Below, in pieces: positions 8,635 to 13,101 of a DNA stretch of 13,101 nucleotides. Location of the stretch: the NCBI GenBank assembly GCA_002284615.2, contig MU069463.1:297082-310182 (forward strand), given 5' to 3'. This DNA is from Dunaliella salina (Eukaryota; Chlorophyta; Chlorophyceae; Chlamydomonadales; Dunaliellaceae). The notes beneath the pieces are model-generated. The model did not search any database and was not told the origin of the DNA. It saw only the letters and a list, made by a program, of their open reading frames with translations. How positions within the stretch are numbered: the stretch's first letter is position 1; the number at the start of each line of letters is the position of its first letter. The position numbers and the translations under genes were made by a program.

Positions 8635-9082
8635 GAACACTCTCCTGGTCTCTTACCTCCCAAAACAGGCCCACAGCTCCACCCTGGGAACGTTTCTGAC
8701 TCCAAAATCTTGCATTTATAACCTTCGCATGTCATGAGGACATCCTTCATATTCAGAAATAGGAACACCCGACCCACATTTAGCTTGGTTGGTCATAGGT
8801 TAGTTGGGACTCATTGTTGTGCGCGCTGGTTGCCGTCGTAGACTTTTTGCCGTCATTAAGAAAGAAAGAAAAGAGAATCTACACGTCCAGAGGCCACATG
8901 CATTAAGGGAAGGTTCCCTAACTAGCAGGTGCCTCACCACAAGGCCCTTAAGGCCTGAACTAGGCACAGCTGGCCTGCATTGCAATTTCTCCAAGGAAAA
9001 TGGCTGAAATTCTGGGTCTGACCAATCACTGGGTCTTTTCACTCCTTTTTTTTGCAATCTTATTGTTCTGTTCAAGAGGGAG
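8635..9082 (+). repeat. Dispersed-repeat copy carrying a short inserted element
   Basis: Landmarks shared with 7120-7400 in the same order are CACTCTCCTGG, CCCACAGCTCCACCCTGGG, CATCCTTCATATTCAGAA, AATGGCTGAAATTC and TGACCAATCACTGGGTCTTT followed by TTTTTTTTGCAAT. Between about 8785 and 8970 there are about 185 bp with no counterpart in the other copies. This inserted piece contains the AAGAAAGAAAG...CATTAAGGGAA block and is probably a short interspersed element. The copy appears to resume at about 10730 (CCAAA) after element B. Confidence 0.6.
8858..8950 (-). mobile_element. Possible SINE-like element with pyrimidine tail
   Basis: Read on the minus strand: CTTGTGGTGAGGCACCTGC, TAGTTAGGGAACCTTCCC, TTAATGCATGTGGCC, then a TCTTTTCTTTCTTTC tail. 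Related blocks occur at about 3428-3500 and within the 3' part of element B (9086-9195). The TGGTGAGGCACCTG stretch vaguely resembles a tRNA A box, but I see no matching B box, so a tRNA origin is unproven. It lies in the part of the dispersed repeat copy that has no counterpart in the other copies. Confidence 0.35.
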
Positions 9083-9106
9083 AAAAGAAAAGAAAAGAAA
9101 AGAAAA
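9077..9106. repeat. (AAAAG)n microsatellite
   Basis: About five AAAAG units. On the minus strand this is a TTTTC run at the apparent 3' end of retrotransposon fragment B and may be its 3' tail. Confidence 0.9.
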
Positions 9107-9214
9107 ACTACGTAGGCAGAGAAACTCTCCCTGCATCAATTAAGGAAAAGGAGACACATAGGCTCAAAAAAGGGCCGTGTGCCCCCTCCACCACAAGGTG
9201 TGAAAAAGAGAATG

Positions 9215-10342
9215 CTAATGTGGATCTGGAGGGTTACTAGAAGCACCTGGCTCTAGAGCCTGGCTGTGGGGAGTATTCTTGTTTTCAATAGCGCGGCGGA
9301 TGGTGACTAGTTTGTGGGCATATTGAATAGAATGGGCATGAAGTTGTTGAGCAAGCTTCGTGGCACGCTGGTGATCCAATCCTAGATGTATGAACTGCTT
9401 CAGGGTATGCTCAGTGTAAATAGTTTAACCTACACCCAGGAGAATAGGGTGAATTGTAACAGCTTTAGCGTTAATAAGTTTACAAAGGTCTGCATGCTGC
9501 TGCTTTGCTGCGTTCAACTGATGCTCTGGCCTTGTGTCTTCACAGAACTTGATTTCTATTAGGTGCACATGGCGTTCATTTGCACGAAGTTCATGGGGTT
9601 GCCTCATGCGACTAGTTCTGGTGGTCCTCCGTGAGGAGCTGCGCATAGCGTGATGGGAATGGGTAGGAGAAACACCATTAGAAGTATGTTTGGCATTAAA
9701 AGGGGTGATCAAAACAGCATCTGGTCGACGGGCGGTGAGTCTTTTCCTCTCTGGAAGGTTAAGAGGGAAGAGGTAAGCAGGTAAAGTTATATTTGAGGCA
9801 TGTGTTGGGAGTTGGAGGTTGTGTTGAGCAAGCTTAAAATTGCTTCCTATGTCTGTGTAGACCAGGCCTGCCCCTACAGGGCATTTGCTGAGGGCTTTTG
9901 TAATCATTCTGCGTGCAATGTTATGGCGCTCAATTCTCATGTTGGAGATGATATGATTTTGGCAGCCTGAGAGCATGTGTAGCGCGCTGTCCAAATGATG
10001 GCAACCTGAGAGGGGGCAAGATGGATCAGTTGACTTTTTGAAATGTATTGCATGTTTTTGGTTGTGGAGGGTGCCTGTGCGGTACTGCAGGATGGTACGC
10101 TTCATGGGTACAGAGATGTTGGGCATATTTCTGAAGGCATTGCTGATTTTTTTATCTACTTGCGGTAATAAGTGTTTATAGTAAGAGTAGTAGCCTGTTT
10201 TGGCATTGGCATATCCAAGCTTGTGTTTAGAATGCATGTGGGATTTGAGGGCATCTTGAAGGTTGGGGAAATAGGTGAGCTTGTGGGCGGGTGGTGGACC
10301 CGCAGATGTGCCTGCAGCATGCACTCTTTCTTCCTTGGCTAA
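9215..10342 (-). pseudogene. Non-LTR retrotransposon C-terminus with CCHC knuckle and restriction-like endonuclease signature (element B)
   Basis: The open frame at 9425-10324 gives 299 residues from a GTG codon. The frame is open further upstream to the junction with the nested insertion, so the GTG is not a real start. Residues 103-121 form a zinc knuckle C-X4-C-X7-H-X4-C (CPLSGC...H116...C121). R200-P201-D202 and, after a Ser/Thr/Arg-rich insert of about 50 residues, E257-I-K259 followed by ED and QH resemble the RPD...(D/E)xK core of restriction-like endonucleases found after the knuckle in R2/CRE/Dualen-type non-LTR elements. The frame stops at TAA (9425-9427) but continues in phase for 69 more codons (TIYTEHTLKQF...RRAIENKN) to a TAG at 9215-9217. 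The continuation has the same coding look, so I regard the TAA as a premature stop. The reverse transcriptase domain is absent. This is a dead fragment of a mobile-element protein. The endonuclease reading is inference from motif order. Confidence 0.8.
10330..10342. repeat. Target-site duplication of A3, left copy
   Basis: CTTCCTTGGCTAA, identical to 10697-10709. It lies directly at the 3' repeat end of the inserted fragment. Confidence 0.88.
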
Positions 10343-10696
10343 GGTTTACAAGGTTTACAAGGGAACATAACCTTCAGCCAGAAAGTTTGGCTGCTCGGTG
10401 TGGTGAAAGAAATCCATAAGCTCAGAGATGAAGCGGTAAGTTTGAGTATGTTGGTTTTGAAAGAAACGAGCTACATCCAGAGAGCAGGCATCAGAAAAAT
10501 AGAAAGATCCTGTATCATTTGACACTACTCTGTGAGCAGGAAAGGCACTTAAAATATGTGCATACTTTCTTCTAAGACAACACAGGAAGTTGCAAGGGCA
10601 AAGAAAGATGACGTGCTTTTCATCCTGCCATTGTTCTGAAACACATATATCACATTGAGGTGCATGACCATGCCAATGAGAAGTTTCAACTCGAAG
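10343..10696 (-). mobile_element. Retrotransposon family A, 354-bp nested insertion (copy A3)
   Basis: The insert is bounded by a perfect 13-bp direct repeat, CTTCCTTGGCTAA, at 10330-10342 and 10697-10709. On the minus strand it is open from its first base to a TAA at 10355-10357, 113 codons. It begins LRVETSHW, then a knuckle C-X2-C-X9-H-X4-C at residues 15-33 (CDIC...QDEKHVIFLC), LRRKYAHIL at 41-49, RFISELMDFF at 88-97 and EQPNFLAEG at 101-109. It is followed by the 3' repeat, seen on the plus strand as GGTTTACAAGGTTTACAAGG. Truncation at the 5' end, an intact 3' end with short repeats and a 13-bp duplication are what target-primed reverse transcription leaves. The whole remaining frame is undamaged, so this is likely the youngest family A copy here. 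The knuckle is typical of the C-terminus of L1-like ORF2 proteins; the clade is not certain. Confidence 0.88.
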
Positions 10697-10709
10697 CTTC
10701 CTTGGCTAA
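10697..10709. repeat. Target-site duplication of A3, right copy
   Basis: CTTCCTTGGCTAA, identical to 10330-10342. It lies at the truncated 5' end of the inserted fragment. Confidence 0.88.
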
Positions 10710-10729
10710 CCAGAAAAAAAAAGAGGGAG

Positions 10730-11580
10730 CCAAAAAAAGTTTGCCCAAAGGCATGTCTAAATTTTGGGTCGGACCCCTCTGACCCACCAACCACCCCTGA
10801 AAATCCCCTCCCAGTGCCACAATTCAGACAAAAAGGGTACCAATCTGCTCCTCTTTGAATTCCCCGTGAAAAGGGACGTGGAGGTCGTGGGTTCGATTCT
10901 GTGGAGGTTCGATAAGGCGGGCCCAATTCTGGGTGCTAAGGTCGTTCCTCCCGTGATGCTTGGGGGCTATTCCCGCTTGCATAGCTTTTCCTTTGGATTC
11001 CCCGTCCATCTGCATACTAATCGTAATCAAACATTGAGTTGGGGCAGAGCTAAGGGGCAAAAACTGAGGAACAGCCGCCCATGTAAACCTGCCCTTCCAG
11101 GCACCCACAACTGGCTTGCAAGTCCATCTATGGACTGCTCTTCTGACTTCACCATGCACGGACATCTTACACATTGTCTCTATCATGGGAGTTTGGATTT
11201 TTTGCAGCAGGTTTGCCTTCACATCCCCAGCAAACCGGTTGCTCCCATGCACACATGGCACTCACTCTGATTCATGCGGAGCACTCCTTTTTTACCCAAT
11301 GTTCTCAAAGGGGGTGCCAATCAACTGTTCTCGAGCTGAGGAATCCGACGATATACTCAAAATTCTGTAGAAGTGCCGACACTCACCGATTGGACCCATA
11401 CATATACACCAATCGGTAGCTCTTCATCTCAGGATTCTGAATACATAATTTTTAATCCGATTCACACATGCCGCCAAAAAATTATGCTTTTGGTTCTGTT
11501 AGAATTTCTTCATCACTAAAATAACTTAATTGTGATGCAGTGGTTGGTGCACAATGGAGTTCCGGTCATCACTAACTAGA
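10730..11580. other. Unassigned DNA with a 145-codon minus frame and an AT-rich tail
   Basis: The minus frame 10824-11261 is the longest in this stretch, but it matches nothing I recognise and a plus frame (10764-11270) overlaps it fully. The sequence GGTTCGATTC at 10893-10902 fits an internal pol III B box and is followed 19 bases later by a second GGTTCGAT. I see no A box upstream and no T-arm pairing, so a tRNA gene is excluded and a decayed SINE is only possible. GGTACC(C)TTTTTGTCTGAATT on the minus strand near 10805-10835 and GGCACCCCCTTTGAGAACATT near 11298-11320 resemble the dispersed-repeat block at 7273-7296. Beyond 11420 the DNA is AT-rich and shows nothing. Confidence 0.35.
11387..11418. 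repeat. Hairpin with 9-bp perfect stem
   Basis: ACCGATTGG is followed after about 14 bases by CCAATCGGT. No U-run follows on either strand, and in a eukaryotic setting I do not call it a terminator. Confidence 0.7.
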
Positions 11581-12240
11581 GCTGTTGTGTAGGGGACACG
11601 CGGCTCTAAGTTTTAACCAATGTTCCTCTTCTTCCTTAAGTGATGTAGGGAGAGTTTTTCTTCCAATGTCGTTCTTCTTTTTCATTCCACCACTGCCATT
11701 TCATGCACAGCCTGGCCCAGCGTTTGACCCTTATCCGCGGGGAGCATGTCAAAGTCATGCCTATATTGGGGAAGCTTTAGAAAAACGGGTAGCACCCAAT
11801 ATGAAGTAGAGGGATCCGCCATTGGAACATTACATACTCAGCGCCAGTCATGAAAACCTCAATACAAGAATCTTAAGGTTCACAAGAGAGGAGCTGCAAA
11901 TGAAAAAGCATGACACCCTATTAAAAACATGCAAAAGTAATCACGAAAATAGCCATTCTGAACTAAGTTGTTTAGGCGCACATGAGGGGAAGACTGCAGA
12001 AGGTAACAAGTTTTGAAGGAAAAAGGAGGCCCTCAGTCAAAACTGACCAGCCTGATCACAAAAAAAAGAAAGTGCAAGAAAAAGGGATAAAGCTTTATGT
12101 TGTTCTAGTCCATGAAGCAGAATACGTCAAAAGAAATTAAAAATGGTGAGAAGCAGGCAGGTGCAGAACGTCCAAGGAGATGGGTGAGAGAGAGGGGAGG
12201 AGAGAGCCAGGAAACAAATCATATCATGTTATGTGACAGC
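11580..12240. other. Unassigned DNA with a possible exon
   Basis: A pyrimidine-rich stretch (about 11660-11700) ending in CATGCACAG is followed by the in-frame sequence PGPAFDPYPRGACQSH and AYIGEALEKR (about 11711-11788) before GGTAGC. This could be an internal exon of a plus-strand gene, but I find no partner exon and recognise no domain. The remainder, including an A-rich stretch near 12000-12170, shows nothing I can name. Confidence 0.3.
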
Positions 12241-12244
12241 ATCT

Positions 12245-12498
12245 GAGTATACATAGCAAAGTCTGACACTCACATGCCTACAACGTAGGCATGTGAGTGG
12301 CCATCAAAAAAATTATGTACAAACTAGTATGCTTTCAGTCATAACCAAAGCTCTTGTCCAAATAAGCAGCAGAGTATACATGGCAGAGTCTTGCACAGCA
12401 AAGGCATGAGAGTTGCCACCAAACAAATTATGTACATGCTAGTACGCTTTTGGTCGTATTCAGAGATCTTAGTCCAATGAGCAACAACAGCAACTTCA
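12245..12498. repeat. Tandem duplication with 127-bp period
   Basis: GAGTATACAT(A/G)GCA.AGTCT at 12245 recurs at 12372. The shared order continues with GGCATG.GAGT, GCCA.CA.A.AAATTATGTACA, CTAGTA.GCTTT, GTC.TA and AGTCCAA/TGTCCAA with AGCA.CA. The two units differ by many substitutions and by the left half of the hairpin described separately. Confidence 0.8.
12267..12299. repeat. Perfect hairpin, 15-bp stem and 3-base loop
   Basis: CACTCACATGCCTAC pairs completely with GTAGGCATGTGAGTG across the loop AAC. The neighbouring duplicate unit (12372-12498) keeps only a degenerate version of the right arm (GGCATGAGAGTTG), so the perfect fold is not a simple inheritance from the duplicated unit. Confidence 0.95.
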
Positions 12499-12499
12499 G

Positions 12500-12787
12500 T
12501 AACGACAGAGAGGACGCAACTATTCTGTTTTGACAACTTGCAGCCTTTCCATATTGATATTATTTTTTAGTAGCACATAACTTGCCAGCTGAAGCTTGCA
12601 GTGCACACTTTCATCACCATTTCCTTTAATGCTTGAAGAGTGCCGTTCCATGTATACACTTCAATGCATTGATGAACTAGGCAGCTTCATTTCAACAAAC
12701 CTAGTAACTGTGGATGCCAGTAATAGTTGGGGTTCAGTGCAGCATTTGTGCACGGTCAAGATGCAGTGCATCAAAGGGAGGCATTAG
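12500..12787. other. Unassigned DNA ending in an in-frame stop before the proline tract
   Basis: A 63-codon plus frame (12596-12787) has no recognisable motif. It ends with TAG at 12785-12787, directly before the proline-coding tract and in the same frame. I see no other structure. Confidence 0.35.
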
Positions 12788-12869
12788 CCACCTCCACCAT
12801 CACCTCCACAGCCTCCTGATCCTCCTCCACTGCCACCGCCAGACCCATCTCCACCTGCCACAGTGTGAT
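12788..12869 (+). other. CCNCCN tract coding PPPPSPPQPPDPPP-type sequence
   Basis: In the frame starting at 12788 the tract reads PPPPSPPQPPDPPPLPPPD then PSPPATV and a TGA at about 12866-12868. It is therefore about 26 codons of proline-rich sequence with Ser and Asp spacers, the kind found in hydroxyproline-rich wall or pherophorin-type proteins of green algae. The preceding TTAG could serve as a splice acceptor, in which case this would be a terminal exon. Equally it may be a low-complexity CCACCT repeat without coding role. No gene is claimed. Confidence 0.4.
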
Positions 12870-12967
12870 CAACTTCGTCGTTTTGCTTTCAAGGGAAAAC
12901 TTTTTGGTTCCTCTGGTGTCTTATCTTTAAACATTGCATGTGACGGTTTCCGTATAGAGACGTACTC

Positions 12968-13063
12968 GTTCCGCACCCATGTCAGAAATAATTTGTTTTT
13001 CATTTGCGCATCAGTTCCGCACCCCTGCCAGAGGTTATTATTTTCAAGTGCGCACGTTTCTGC

Positions 13064-13066
<3 letters not shown>
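12968..13066. repeat. Short tandem repeat of about 46 bp
   Basis: GTTCCGCACCC at 12968 recurs at 13014, each followed by .TG.CAGA..T.ATT and then GCGCA. A degenerate third start, GTTTCTGCACA, lies at 13056. About 2.3 units are present. Confidence 0.75.

Positions 13067-13101
<35 letters not shown>
13067..13101. repeat. (TG)n dinucleotide tract at the window edge
   Basis: An uninterrupted TG repeat of 35 bases runs to the end of the window and probably continues. The preceding TGCACA keeps the purine-pyrimidine alternation, so the whole 13061-13101 stretch has Z-DNA-type composition. Confidence 0.97.

Larger units (their letters stand above)
9083..10720 (-). mobile_element. Retrotransposon fragment B, with nested insertion A3
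   Basis: The element is read on the minus strand. Its 5' limit is a T9 run next to the AAGAGGGAG at 10721-10729, and its 3' limit is the (CTTTT)n run next to AAGAGGGAG at 9074-9082. The shared 9-mer is a candidate target-site duplication, though it is purine-rich and short. Removing 9083-10729 would bring together TTTTGCAAT...AAGAGGGAG and CCAAA. This resembles the uninterrupted repeat copies (TTTTGCAAT...AAGGACTCCAAAT), which supports the boundaries. The element is strongly 5'-truncated, with only the C-terminal part of its protein present. Confidence 0.6.

Noticed and set aside
10893..10921. GGTTCGATTC, a perfect pol III B box, as evidence of a tRNA gene
   Set aside because: No A box at a fitting distance, no T-arm or acceptor pairing. 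At most it is a relic of a tRNA-derived repeat.
10824..11270. A 145-codon minus ORF and a 168-codon plus ORF covering the same DNA
   Set aside because: Neither has a known motif, they overlap completely, and part of the region resembles dispersed repeat blocks.
11387..11418. A rho-independent terminator
   Set aside because: The loop is long, no T run follows on either strand, and there is no bacterial gene context.

Overview
This window looks like repeat-dominated nuclear DNA of a eukaryote. A green alga is my best guess, from the style of the non-LTR retrotransposon remnants, the proline-coding CCNCCN tract, the (TG)n tract and the moderate GC content. I hold that at about even odds. I see no operon structure, no canonical rRNA or tRNA gene, and no complete host protein gene I can name. 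The only strong protein-level signals are C-terminal ends of two non-LTR retrotransposon families on the minus strand.

Layout, left to right. 1-980: unassigned DNA with no convincing gene. 985-1650: a seven-copy satellite-like array with a 102/103-bp period. 1650-3780: unassigned, with one possible short exon and a small unrecognised ORF. 3785-4334: a frameshifted copy (A1) of the end of a retrotransposon polyprotein. 4335-5333: a roughly 1-kb element with long (about 220 bp) inverted arms. 5617-5745: a repeat fragment ending in a perfect hairpin. 5930-6190: a TGCATG-rich 12-bp degenerate array with an 18-bp palindrome. 6522-6990: three diverged tandem units of about 153 bp. 7005-7480: another copy of the inverted-arm repeat. 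7531-7590: a 10-bp tandem repeat. 7590-8340: unassigned. 8351-8425: a very short 3' fragment of retrotransposon family A (A2). 8635-9082: another copy of the dispersed repeat, carrying an inserted short element. 9083-10720: a second, different retrotransposon fragment (B), itself interrupted at 10343-10696 by a family A fragment (A3). 10730-12240: mostly unassigned. 12245-12498: a 127-bp tandem duplication, one copy of which holds a perfect 15-bp-stem hairpin. 12788-12867: a proline-coding tract. 12968-13101: a short tandem repeat running into a (TG)n tract at the window edge.

The most informative piece is 8635-10730, a nested insertion. A 354-bp family A fragment, flanked by a perfect 13-bp duplication, sits inside element B. 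Element B in turn appears to sit inside a copy of the dispersed repeat and is flanked by a shared 9-mer. Element B ends in a CCHC zinc knuckle followed by a PD-(D/E)XK-like (restriction-like endonuclease) signature, with an in-frame stop 69 codons before the apparent end of the frame. Nothing here forms a working gene set. The window is a record of repeat insertion and local tandem duplication.
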